Below are positions 1 through 7,822 of a stretch of 64,000 nucleotides of DNA, in pieces. The translations under genes were made by a program, and so were the position numbers. The stretch is taken from assembly GCF_002906155.1 (NCBI RefSeq), contig NZ_MUJK01000011.1, forward strand, positions 1 to 64,000. The letters are read 5' to 3'. Below the pieces are notes generated by a model. That model was not told the DNA's origin and did no database searches. It saw only the letters and a program-made list of their open reading frames with translations. How positions within the stretch are numbered: the stretch's first letter is position 1; each line of letters opens with the position of its first letter. Origin of the DNA: Pseudomonas laurylsulfativorans (lineage in GTDB: Bacteria > Pseudomonadota > Gammaproteobacteria > Pseudomonadales > Pseudomonadaceae).

Positions 1-99
1 TCGAGGCGCGGGGCGACACCCCCACTCAGACGCCGGATAGATGAAAGCAAGCCAAACACGCATCAAATACAGTATTGCAGAAAAGGGGGTAACCATAGA

Positions 100-200
100 T
101 GTAGGAGCCAGCTTGCTGGCGATGGTCGTTAACGATTACGCGTACTGTCTGGAACCACTCGGCGAGCTTGAATCCATCGCCAGCAAGCCGGCTCCTACAG
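100..200. repeat. REPIN-like palindromic repeat
   Basis: Two inverted copies of a REP sequence (left arm gtaggagccagcttgctggc, right arm its near complement ending at 200) enclose a spacer of about 55 bases. This is the subtype with CCAGCTTGCTGG in the hairpin. The bases before it (1-99) hold no convincing gene; a short plus-strand frame there runs into the repeat and is taken as chance. Confidence 0.85.
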
Positions 201-233
201 GTGTTGGGCAAGAGAACGGGGAGTGGAGCGTCG

Positions 234-725
234 TCAGAAGCCGCGGATAATTCGCGACTTGAGCTCGGCGTGAAAGCGATCGGCGTTGGATTTATTGATG
301 CTGCGCGCTGACTCGCTGCCGGTCACCGATTCCAGTGACATCGAGCGCTTGAGCGTGGCTTCGTTTCGATAGGCATCTATAAAGAAATCTATGTCCCGGT
401 CGCTGGTCAGCTTCGGCCATTTGTCCAGGTACAGCGGCAGCTCGGTGGGGCCGGTCTTGAACGAGCAGATGCGCCGATTGGTGATGGTCGCTTCACCGAT
501 TTCGAATGGCACCCACCAGGACAGTGCGGTTTTCTCCGATACCACCGCCAGCAGGTGCGTGCATTCGCTGATGTTGCGGGTGATCACCCCGGTGATGTCG
601 TCGGTGGTCTGGGATTCGGCATCCAGTACGTCGAGGTAGGTCTTGATGTTGGCCTGGATCAGGCGCGCGTTGATTTTGACCGCGTGGGCGCGATCCATGT
701 GGCGGTAGCTGATAAACACTGGCAT
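234..725 (-). CDS. TIR-domain protein, third gene of TIR-caspase defence operon
   Basis: A 163-residue protein that is nearly all TIR domain. The N-terminus MPVFISYRHMDRAHA is the classical TIR box 1. The segment SWWVPFEIGEA (residues 69-79) carries a Trp followed by Glu75 at the place of the catalytic glutamate of NAD-consuming TIR enzymes. Its start codon overlaps the stop of the caspase gene by one base (TGATG), so the two are almost certainly translated together. TIR domains of this kind cleave NAD or make cyclic ADP-ribose signals; whether this one is a sensor/enzyme or only a partner cannot be told. It belongs to a different TIR subfamily from the first gene of the operon. No membrane segment or signal peptide is visible. 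Confidence 0.85.
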   Translation of the reverse strand: MPVFISYRHMDRAHAVKINARLIQANIKTYLDVLDAESQTTDDITGVITRNISECTHLLAVVSEKTALSWWVPFEIGEATITNRRICSFKTGPTELPLYLDKWPKLTSDRDIDFFIDAYRNEATLKRSMSLESVTGSESARSINKSNADRFHAELKSRIIRGF

Positions 726-1684
726 CAGAAATGTCCCTTGATCGCGAGTTCACGGTAATAGGCACCGAGGGCGGTGAGGCGGCAGCCGGTAGAGTGGATG
801 GCGGCGTAGTACATGTGTTCGGCGTCCACCGGCTCGACCAGGCTGTGGCGGTTGCACTTTTGCAATTGGGCGAAGACCTCGCCTTGTTCCGGGTTGAACT
901 CGGGTTCAGTGGGCTCAAAGCTGGGGGCAAGGGGGTAGACCGACTCCGCTTCGGCGAACCATTCAGGGAGTTTGCGCAGGATTTCCTTGGGGATCAGCGG
1001 CGAAACCTCGCGCAGGGAAATGAACTGCGAGACGTTGGTCTTGAACACCGGGCGCTGTTCCCAGGCATCGAGGGCGTTGTCGACAAACGAATAGAGGCTG
1101 CCAGGGGTGATCTTGCCCAGGATGTTCGCCGCTCCGCCGTGCAGGGCCTGGAGCAACAGTGCGGTGAATACGCCGTGCTGCACACCCTCCATCGCAGGCT
1201 CTTCCTTTTTGCATGCGGTCAAAATCGTCATGCCTTCGCCGACCACGCTGCCTTCACTGCGCAAGGCGCGCAATTCGCCGGCCGATCCGCTCTGGCAACA
1301 ATCGAGAATGATCACCTTGTTTTTGATTTTAGTGGCTTTGCTCGCCCAGTTGAGGATATCGCTGAGGCGAATTCCGTCCTTGGCGCTCTTGTAGTCCTGC
1401 GGGATCAACATGCCTTCGTCGGTGTCGGTATCGAAGCTGCCGTGGCCGGCGAAATACAGCAGCGCGACATTGCAGTCCCCGGAAAACAGCTCGCGGATCT
1501 GGTCTTCGAGTTTTTCCCGGCTCAGGTAGTCCTCGGCGGAGGTCAGTACGATGTTCTTGAAGTTCGGATCGCCGTTGGCGTCGGTCTTCAGCACCGAGGC
1601 CATGGCCATGGCGTCATTGCTGCAACCGCTCAGGCGCGAAACGTGGGTGTAGTCATTGATGCCGATAAACAGTCCCTTGCGCAT
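725..1684 (-). CDS. Caspase-like (peptidase C14) protease of a TIR-caspase system
   Basis: A 319-residue soluble protein. Residues 1-215 form a caspase-fold domain: MRKGLFIGINDY at the start, LLYFAGHGSF with catalytic His81, and VIILDCCQSG with catalytic Cys130, the metacaspase-type dyad. Residues 235-319 form a separate C-terminal region ending in a conserved-looking CRLTALGAYYRELA segment of unknown role. I chose the ATG at 1684 because it lies 2 bases after the stop of the upstream TIR gene and begins the conserved caspase strand; the longer open frame to 1858 overlaps that gene. In the TIR-caspase systems named type IV Thoeris, such a protease is switched on by a TIR-made nucleotide and degrades cell proteins to stop phage. 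That function is inferred here from domain content and gene order. Confidence 0.9.
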   Translation of the reverse strand: MRKGLFIGINDYTHVSRLSGCSNDAMAMASVLKTDANGDPNFKNIVLTSAEDYLSREKLEDQIRELFSGDCNVALLYFAGHGSFDTDTDEGMLIPQDYKSAKDGIRLSDILNWASKATKIKNKVIILDCCQSGSAGELRALRSEGSVVGEGMTILTACKKEEPAMEGVQHGVFTALLLQALHGGAANILGKITPGSLYSFVDNALDAWEQRPVFKTNVSQFISLREVSPLIPKEILRKLPEWFAEAESVYPLAPSFEPTEPEFNPEQGEVFAQLQKCNRHSLVEPVDAEHMYYAAIHSTGCRLTALGAYYRELAIKGHF

Positions 1685-1686
1685 GG

Positions 1687-2094
1687 TTACACCGCCGTAT
1701 GCTGGCGAATCGCATTGATGATGCTGTTGGTGTTCCACGCACATTCGGCGTGTGCCGCGTCGCGTACCACCGTGGAAATGCGCTCGGCACCGAACGGCTT
1801 GATCGCAATGATCACCTTGCCCATGCGCTTGGCGATCTCGATTTCCTTGTTGATCCACTTGCTGTAGGTGGAATACATCCCGGCCATGATCAGCACCGCC
1901 GAACAGGGACGGATCTTGTTTTCGATGGCCTCCTCAAGTTGTTTGTCGGTTTTCGCGCCGACAATCGGGTTGTCCGGTGGCACCGAAAAATTCTTGTAGG
2001 TGAAACCAGGCTTGGCGTTGAGCAGGCGCACGAGATTGTCGTGGGCGTGTGGGTAGTTCCACGAGTGGCTGATGAACAGATGGTAGGTTTGCAT
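1687..2094 (-). CDS. ThsB-like TIR protein (MTH538 TIR-like fold)
   Basis: A 135-residue protein starting MQTYHLFISHSWNYPHAHD, the signature of the small TIR-like family that contains Thoeris ThsB. KWINKEIEIA (79-88) holds Glu84 at the catalytic position after a Trp. PNPIVG-like and EAIENKIRPCSAVLIMAG segments also match the family. It is the first gene of a tight minus-strand operon with the caspase gene (2-base gap). A ribosome site GAGGGA precedes the ATG. In Thoeris, ThsB senses phage and makes a cyclic ADP-ribose isomer from NAD; here the natural target is the neighbouring caspase. Confidence is high for the family and moderate for the biological role. Confidence 0.88.
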   Translation of the reverse strand: MQTYHLFISHSWNYPHAHDNLVRLLNAKPGFTYKNFSVPPDNPIVGAKTDKQLEEAIENKIRPCSAVLIMAGMYSTYSKWINKEIEIAKRMGKVIIAIKPFGAERISTVVRDAAHAECAWNTNSIINAIRQHTAV

Positions 2095-2293
2095 GGGTGT
2101 CCCTCGGTGTCGCTGGAGTGCGAAGAGGGTTTGAACTTAGGCGATTGCAGGGTGGCTACAAGGACCTGCGGCGGAAAGAGAAATGCCCTACAGGGGTGCC
2201 CGCGCACGTCTTACAGAAAGATCCGATGTTTAAGCAGGAGGAGGATTCAGACGCCGGCCGCCCCGCTGAAGGCAGGGCGGTCGGAACGACTGT
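2095..2293. other. Intergenic region between rsgA and the TIR-caspase operon
   Basis: About 200 bases that must carry the promoter of the defence operon unless it is read through from rsgA. A hairpin lies just after the rsgA stop: arms at 2256-2263 and 2275-2282 (GGCCGCCC/GGGCGGTC, one G-T pair), but no clear T-run follows on the minus strand, so termination is doubtful. I see no convincing -35/-10 pair. Confidence 0.35.
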
Positions 2294-3325
2294 TTAGTAG
2301 CCGTTTTCCGGCAGGCTGGCGATGATCGAGCGGTAGCTGTTCATCCGTTGCTGCTGCACGCGGCCGTCTTCAAGGGCCTTGAGCAGGGCGCAACCGGGTT
2401 CGCGGTCATGCTTGCAGTCGCGGAAGCGGCAGGTGCCAAGCAGGTCGTTGAACTCGATGAAGCCGGCTTCGACGTCGGCTCGACTGACGTGGCCCAGGCC
2501 GAATTCGCGGATGCCCGGGGAGTCGATCAACTCGCCACCGCCGGGGAAGTGGAACAACCGCGCGGTAGTGGTGGTGTGGGTGCCCTGGCCGGACAGTTCG
2601 GACAGCGGGCCGACGCGGGTTTCGACATCCGGCAGCAGGCTGTTGACCAGCGACGACTTGCCGACACCGGACTGGCCGACGAACACGCTGATGCGCCCGT
2701 CCAGTTGCGCCTGCAATTGTTCCATGCCGTTGCCGTGGTGGGCCGACACTTCCAGCACCGGATAGCCAAGGGTGCGGTACACCGCGAGCAAGGCATTCAG
2801 CGCCGGGGCGTTGTGTTCATCGATCAGGTCGAATTTGTTCAGCAGCAACAGCGGCTTGATGCCCGCATGCTCGGCGGCTACCAGGTAGCGGTCGATCAGG
2901 TTGGCATGAGGCTCGGGCAGCGGTGCAAACACGATGACAATCATGTCGACGTTGGCCGCCACCGGCTTGAGCTGGCCGCGGCTGTCCGGTCGGCACAGCT
3001 CGGTGTTGCGCGGCAGTTGCGCCACGATCACGCCGATGCCCTGGTTGCCGGCACGCCAGACCACCTGATCGCCGGTCACCAGCGCCGGCAGGTTGGCGCG
3101 CAGGTGACAACGGAACACCTGGCCGGCCAGTTCGCCGTCGCGGGCCTCGACCTCGACCTGCACACCGAAGTGCGCGATCACCAGGCCGTGCTGTTCCGGG
3201 CCCAGGTCGCCACCTTCGAGTGCCTCGACAGCCGAGGACTCGCGTTTGGCGGCGCGGGCAGCGCGTTCGCCTTGAATCTTTTCGATGCGCCAGTTTTGGC
3301 GGCGATTGAGTTGGCGTTTGGCCAT
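2294..3325 (-). CDS. rsgA: Small ribosomal subunit biogenesis GTPase RsgA
   Basis: A 343-residue circularly permuted GTPase that matures the 30S subunit. The motif order is permuted as expected: NKFD (G4, 163-166) comes before the P-loop GQSGVGKSSL (217-226), followed by the threonine-rich G2 region (250-254) and DSPG (268-271). An OB-fold domain precedes them. The C-terminal zinc site is visible as Cys299, Cys304, His306 and Cys312. The basic N-terminus MAKRQLNRRQNWR is typical of the family. It is divergent from orn, as in other pseudomonads. In P. aeruginosa the other neighbour is motB; here a defence operon sits on that side. Confidence 0.97.
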   Translation of the reverse strand: MAKRQLNRRQNWRIEKIQGERAARAAKRESSAVEALEGGDLGPEQHGLVIAHFGVQVEVEARDGELAGQVFRCHLRANLPALVTGDQVVWRAGNQGIGVIVAQLPRNTELCRPDSRGQLKPVAANVDMIVIVFAPLPEPHANLIDRYLVAAEHAGIKPLLLLNKFDLIDEHNAPALNALLAVYRTLGYPVLEVSAHHGNGMEQLQAQLDGRISVFVGQSGVGKSSLVNSLLPDVETRVGPLSELSGQGTHTTTTARLFHFPGGGELIDSPGIREFGLGHVSRADVEAGFIEFNDLLGTCRFRDCKHDREPGCALLKALEDGRVQQQRMNSYRSIIASLPENGY

Positions 3326-3432
3326 GGGTGTTCCGTATAAAGAATGCAGCGATTAGGTAAAACGGCCGCGAGTTTAGCACGCCCGGCCACCGGCCTAGGC
3401 TAAACTGCGCAGCATTGCCTAGGAGCCGTCAC

Positions 3433-3975
3433 ATGCAAAATTCGCAGAACCTGATCTGGATCGACCTGGAAATGACCGGTCTGAACCCGGACACCGACGT
3501 CATCATCGAAATGGCCACCATCGTCACCGACAGTGAGCTGAACACCCTGGCCGAAGGTCCGGTGATCGCCATTCACCACAGCGACGCAGTTCTCGCCACC
3601 ATGGACGAGTGGAACACCCGCACCCACGGCAACTCGGGCCTGACCCAACGTGTACGCGACAGCCGCATCAGCATGGCCGAAGCCGAAGCCGAAACCATCG
3701 CCTTCCTGGAGAAGTGGGTGCCAAAAGGCAAATCGCCGATCTGCGGCAACAGCATCTGCCAGGACCGTCGCTTCCTATATACCCACATGAAATCCCTGGA
3801 AAGCTATTTCCATTACCGCAATCTCGACGTGTCGACGCTCAAAGAGCTGGCTGCGCGCTGGGCACCGGACGTGCGTGACAGCTTCAAGAAGGGCAGCACC
3901 CACCTGGCCCTGGACGACATTCGCGAATCCATCGCTGAACTGCAGCACTACCGCAAGCATTTCATCAAGGCCTGA
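3433..3975 (+). CDS. orn: Oligoribonuclease
   Basis: A 180-residue DEDD-family 3'-5' exonuclease that degrades very short RNAs and pGpG, the breakdown product of c-di-GMP. DLEMTG near the N-terminus supplies the first two acidic residues and RWAPDVRDSFKKGSTHLALDD near the C-terminus carries the DEDDh His and Asp. The start is the ATG at 3433, preceded by AGGAG at 3421-3425; an upstream TTG in frame would give 6 extra residues and lacks a ribosome site. The length equals that of the usual Orn. It is divergent from rsgA. Confidence 0.98.
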   Translation: MQNSQNLIWIDLEMTGLNPDTDVIIEMATIVTDSELNTLAEGPVIAIHHSDAVLATMDEWNTRTHGNSGLTQRVRDSRISMAEAEAETIAFLEKWVPKGKSPICGNSICQDRRFLYTHMKSLESYFHYRNLDVSTLKELAARWAPDVRDSFKKGSTHLALDDIRESIAELQHYRKHFIKA

Positions 3976-3991
3976 ACTTGAGGCCCGACCT

Positions 3992-4057
3992 TGTAGGCGC
4001 TGGCTTGCCAGCGATGGAGCCCATGAGGACGCCATCGCCTGCAAGCCGGCTCCTACA
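3992..4057. repeat. REP doublet, short spacer
   Basis: Inverted REP arms (tgtaggcgctggcttgccag at the left, complement ending gctcctaca at the right) around a short spacer, lying between orn and the TRIC-like gene. Confidence 0.8.
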
Positions 4058-4128
4058 AGTAGTGATGCCCTCTTTTGGTGCTCCAGCGAACTGAGTAGAC
4101 TGCGCGCCTTTCTGCAAGGACCGCCACT

Positions 4129-4740
4129 ATGCTGCTGATGCTCTACCTGATCGCCATCACCGCCGAAGCCATGACTGGCGCCCTCTCTGCCGGCCGGCGC
4201 GGCATGGACTGGTTCGGTGTAGTGCTGATCGCATGTGTCACGGCGCTGGGTGGTGGGTCGGTGCGCGATGTGCTGCTTGGGCATTACCCGCTGACATGGG
4301 TCAAACACCCGGAGTACCTGGTGCTGACCACGGCTGCCGCCATGATTACGGTATTCACAGCGCGCTGGATGCGGCATCTGCGTTCACTGTTCCTGGTGCT
4401 CGACGCCATGGGCCTGGTGGCCTTCACCCTGATCGGCTGCATCACCGCCCTGGAAATGGGCCATGGCATGTTGGTCGCTTCTGTCAGCGGTGTGATCACC
4501 GGCGTTTTCGGCGGCATCCTGCGGGATATTTTCTGCAACGATATTCCGCTGATCTTCCGGCGTGAGCTCTATGCCAGCGTTTCGTTTGCGGCGGCATGGT
4601 GTTACATGCTCTGCATCTATCTGCAATTACCCGATGAACAATCGATTTTGATCACCTTGTTCGGCGGTTTTCTGTTGCGCTTGCTGGCGATACGTTTTCA
4701 TTGGGAGATGCCCAAATTCGTCTACAACGACGAAGCCTGA
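4129..4740 (+). CDS. Trimeric intracellular cation channel (TRIC/UPF0126) family protein
   Basis: A 203-residue inner-membrane protein with about seven hydrophobic segments arranged as two similar halves. Each half carries the family's glycine/arginine motif: GGGSVRDVLLG near residue 40 and GVFGGILRDIF near residue 125. Bacterial TRIC homologues (YadS/YicG type) form cation channels; the physiological role in Pseudomonas is not established. The 3' end overlaps the end of the convergent queG gene by 19 bases. Confidence 0.9.
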   Translation: MLLMLYLIAITAEAMTGALSAGRRGMDWFGVVLIACVTALGGGSVRDVLLGHYPLTWVKHPEYLVLTTAAAMITVFTARWMRHLRSLFLVLDAMGLVAFTLIGCITALEMGHGMLVASVSGVITGVFGGILRDIFCNDIPLIFRRELYASVSFAAAWCYMLCIYLQLPDEQSILITLFGGFLLRLLAIRFHWEMPKFVYNDEA

Positions 4741-5801
4741 CGTTCGGCATGTTGCCGCAGCGCCCATTCGACATGTTCACGTACCAGTTCTGAAGGGTGC
4801 TCACGTCGCGCCTTCAGCGCCTCCAGTACCGGAATCGTTGAAGGCGCATTCCCCAACCCCACCGCCAGGTTGCGTAACCAGTTTTCGTAACCGGTCCGGC
4901 GCAGCGGCGAGCCTTCGGTACTGCTGAGAAACTTCTCTTCATCCCACATGAACAGTTCCGCCAGCCCGGCATTGTCCAGGTTGTGCCGCGGCTTGAAGTC
5001 GTTTTCACCGGACGGCCGGGCGAAGCGGTTCCACGGACAGACAATCTGGCAATCATCGCAACCGAACACCCGATTGCCGATCAGCGGTCGCAGGTCTTCA
5101 GGGATCGCGCCTTTGAGTTCGATGGTCAGGTAGGAAATGCAGCGCCGGGCATCCAGCACATAGGGGCCGACGAAGGCGTTGGTCGGGCAGATGTCGAGGC
5201 ACGCACTGCAACGACCGCAATGTTCGGTGGCGTGGGGCGGGTCCACCGGCAGTGGCAAATCGACGAATAGTTCGGCGAGGAAGAAATAGCTGCCTGCCTT
5301 GCGATTCAGAACCAGGGTGTTTTTGCCGATCCAGCCCAGGCCGGCCTGTTCGGCGATGGCTTTTTCCAGCACTGGGGCGCTGTCGACAAAGGCGCGAAAG
5401 CCAAACGGGCCGATTTCTGCCTGAATCTTGTCCGCCAGTTGTTGCACGCGTTTGCGGATCAGCTTGTGGTAGTCACGGCCCAGGGCATAACGCGAGACGT
5501 AGGCTTTTTCCGGTTGGGCGAGCATTTTTGCCATTTGCGTGTCGCCCGACAGGTAATCCATACGCAGCGAAACCACGCGTAACGTGCCGGGCACCAGTTC
5601 TTCCGGGTGCGAGCGTTTGCTGCCATGGGCGCCCATGTAGTCCATTTCGCCGTGGTAGCCGGCGGCGAGCCAGCGCTCCAGGTGCTGCTCGTGCTCGCCC
5701 AGGTCGAGGCCGCTGATGCCGACTTGTTGAAAGCCCAGCTCGCGACCCCAGTCCTTGATGGATTGGGCGAGGGCAGGCAGGTCTGTGGTAATAGCGGGCA
5801 T
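4722..5801 (-). CDS. queG: Epoxyqueuosine reductase QueG
   Basis: A 359-residue cobalamin-dependent iron-sulfur enzyme for the last step of queuosine synthesis in tRNA. Two 4Fe-4S motifs are clear: CGRCSACLDICP and CDDCQIVCPWN. The C-terminal HEAT-like tail (NLAVGLGNAP, EHVEWALRQH) is present. I took the ATG at 5801 (MPAITTDLPALAQSIKDW) rather than the longer frame to 5873, because the longer one overlaps the nnr start region and the shorter length fits the family. It is divergent from nnr and convergent with the TRIC-like gene. Confidence 0.95.
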   Translation of the reverse strand: MPAITTDLPALAQSIKDWGRELGFQQVGISGLDLGEHEQHLERWLAAGYHGEMDYMGAHGSKRSHPEELVPGTLRVVSLRMDYLSGDTQMAKMLAQPEKAYVSRYALGRDYHKLIRKRVQQLADKIQAEIGPFGFRAFVDSAPVLEKAIAEQAGLGWIGKNTLVLNRKAGSYFFLAELFVDLPLPVDPPHATEHCGRCSACLDICPTNAFVGPYVLDARRCISYLTIELKGAIPEDLRPLIGNRVFGCDDCQIVCPWNRFARPSGENDFKPRHNLDNAGLAELFMWDEEKFLSSTEGSPLRRTGYENWLRNLAVGLGNAPSTIPVLEALKARREHPSELVREHVEWALRQHAERQASSL

Positions 5802-5864
5802 GAGGCGAGAGAAACCGGAGCTGAGGTGCGTATAATTCTGCCAGACATCGGAGCCCGAAGACGC

Positions 5865-7364
5865 ATGCCGCACACTAAAGATGAATTACCCGACGCGCTG
5901 TACAGCGCCGCGCAAGTGCGGGCACTCGACGCGAGCCTGATCGCCGCCGGCACGCCGGGCTTCGAATTGATGCAGCGCGCCGCGCGGGCGACGTGGCGGG
6001 CGTTGGTGCGACAATGGCCGACAGCGAACGAACTGAGTGTACTTACCGGTCATGGCAACAATGCCGGGGACGGGTATCTGGTGGCAGCATTGGCCCAGCG
6101 TGCCGGTTGGTCGGTTCGGGTGCTGGCGGTGGGAGATCGGCAGCGCCTGCAGGGGGATGCGGCATTGGCCCATGCCGAAGCAGTGTCTGCAAGCGTCTCC
6201 ATCGAGCCCTGGGGTGTCCAGTCCGAATTGCGCGGCATTGTGTTGGACGCCTTGTTGGGTACTGGCCTGACCGGTGAAGTGCGCAAGCCGTACGTCAGTG
6301 TCATCGCCGCGATCAATGCCAGTGGACTGCCAGTTGTTGCGGTGGATATCCCTTCCGGGCTATGCGCCGACACCGGTCGCCTCCTCGGCTGCGCGGTGCG
6401 AGCGGATCTGACGGTCACCTTCATCGGCCTGAAACTGGGCTTGTTCACCGGCGATGCGGCGGATGTCGTGGGTGAGCTGGTTTTCAATGACCTGCACGCC
6501 GATCCGCAGTTGCTTGAGGGGGCGCAGACGAGTGCCCGGCGTCTTACGGCTAATAATCTGCCGCGCCTGGCCCCCCGGGCCCCGGCTTCCCATAAAGGCC
6601 GATTCGGCCATGTGCTGCTGATCGGCGGTGATCGCGGGTTTGGTGGTGCAATCCTGCTCAGTGCGCAAAGCGCCTTGCGCAGCGGCGCGGGCATGGTCTC
6701 GGTGGCGACCCGCAGCGAACATGTCCCCGCCGCGCTGGCGCGGATTCCCGAGGCAATGGTGCTGGGCACCTCGTCAGCCAATCAGTTGATGGGTTTGCTT
6801 AAAAAAGTTTCTGTGCTGGTTGTCGGTCCGGGGCTGGGGCAGGCTGGCTGGGGGGGCAGCCTGTTGTCGGCCGCCGCCAACGCACCGCTACCGCAAGTCT
6901 GGGACGCCGATGCACTGAATATGTTGGCCGCGGAACGTGTGAGTTTGCCCGAGGACTGCGTGATCACGCCGCATCCGGGGGAGGCCGCGCGTTTGCTCGG
7001 AATGAGTACGGCCCAGGTTCAAGCTGATCGATCCGCTGCGGCCCATGCATTGAGCAAAAAATATACAGCGGTCGTGGTGCTCAAGGGCGCCGGGAGTCTG
7101 GTCGCCAGTCCTGATGGGCGTCTGGCGCTGTGTCATCAGGGGCATCCGGCGATGGCTACGGCGGGTTTGGGCGATGTACTGGCCGGTTTGATCGGCGCGT
7201 TGCTGGCCCAGGGCATGGAGGCATTCGATGCGGCCTGCCTGGCGGTCTGGCTACATGCCAGTGCCGGTGAGCAACAAGGTAAATTGGGCCGTGGGCTGGC
7301 GGCCAGTGATCTGATACCAGCCATTCGTCAGTTGTTGGAGGAGCAAGCACCGTGTCTGAAGTAA
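5865..7364 (+). CDS. nnr: Bifunctional NAD(P)H-hydrate epimerase/dehydratase
   Basis: A 499-residue repair enzyme. The N-terminal YjeF domain (about 1-215) interconverts NAD(P)HX epimers and shows GHGNNAGDGYLVA. The C-terminal ribokinase-like domain (about 225-495) dehydrates NAD(P)HX using ADP and shows HPGEAARLL and the GLGDVLAG nucleotide-site motif. The start is the ATG at 5865; the longer frame upstream lies antisense to queG. Its 3' end overlaps tsaE by 13 bases, the start of a long co-directional gene string down to hflC. Confidence 0.97.
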   Translation: MPHTKDELPDALYSAAQVRALDASLIAAGTPGFELMQRAARATWRALVRQWPTANELSVLTGHGNNAGDGYLVAALAQRAGWSVRVLAVGDRQRLQGDAALAHAEAVSASVSIEPWGVQSELRGIVLDALLGTGLTGEVRKPYVSVIAAINASGLPVVAVDIPSGLCADTGRLLGCAVRADLTVTFIGLKLGLFTGDAADVVGELVFNDLHADPQLLEGAQTSARRLTANNLPRLAPRAPASHKGRFGHVLLIGGDRGFGGAILLSAQSALRSGAGMVSVATRSEHVPAALARIPEAMVLGTSSANQLMGLLKKVSVLVVGPGLGQAGWGGSLLSAAANAPLPQVWDADALNMLAAERVSLPEDCVITPHPGEAARLLGMSTAQVQADRSAAAHALSKKYTAVVVLKGAGSLVASPDGRLALCHQGHPAMATAGLGDVLAGLIGALLAQGMEAFDAACLAVWLHASAGEQQGKLGRGLAASDLIPAIRQLLEEQAPCLK

Positions 7365-7822
7365 CCCTGTACCTGGCCGATGAGCAGGCCATGAGCGACT
7401 TTGGCGCACGCATTGCCGGAATCACCCGGGGCCACGGCCTGATCTTCCTCGAGGGCAACCTGGGGATGGGCAAAACCACGTTGTCCCGAGGCATCATCCG
7501 CGGTCTTGGGCATGTCGGGGCCGTAAAAAGCCCCACCTTCACCTTGGTTGAACCCTACGAGATCGGCGACATCCGTGCTTTCCATTTCGATTTGTACCGT
7601 CTGGTCGATCCGGAAGAACTGGAGTTCCTCGGTATCCGCGACTACTTCGAAGACGATGCCCTGTGTCTGATCGAATGGCCTGATAAAGGTGCAGGCTTTT
7701 TGCCAAAGCCGGACCTGACCATTACCATTAGCCCGCAAGACAGCGGGCGTTCGCTGAAAATTTTGTCCCAGGGCTCGCGTGGCGAGGCCTGGTGTGCCGC
7801 TTTGGCATTGGAATCCAAATAG
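7352..7822 (+). CDS. tsaE: tRNA threonylcarbamoyladenosine ATPase TsaE
   Basis: A 156-residue P-loop protein needed with TsaB, TsaC and TsaD to make t6A37 in tRNA. The Walker A motif GNLGMGKTTLSRG (about 36-48) and the family motif SPTFTLVEPY are present. Translation starts at GTG 7352 behind a GGAGGAG ribosome site that lies within the end of nnr. The length is normal. Confidence 0.96.
   Translation: MSEVTLYLADEQAMSDFGARIAGITRGHGLIFLEGNLGMGKTTLSRGIIRGLGHVGAVKSPTFTLVEPYEIGDIRAFHFDLYRLVDPEELEFLGIRDYFEDDALCLIEWPDKGAGFLPKPDLTITISPQDSGRSLKILSQGSRGEAWCAALALESK

Noticed and set aside
41..250. 69-codon plus-strand frame at the left edge
   Set aside because: Most of it is REPIN sequence and it lacks a ribosome site.
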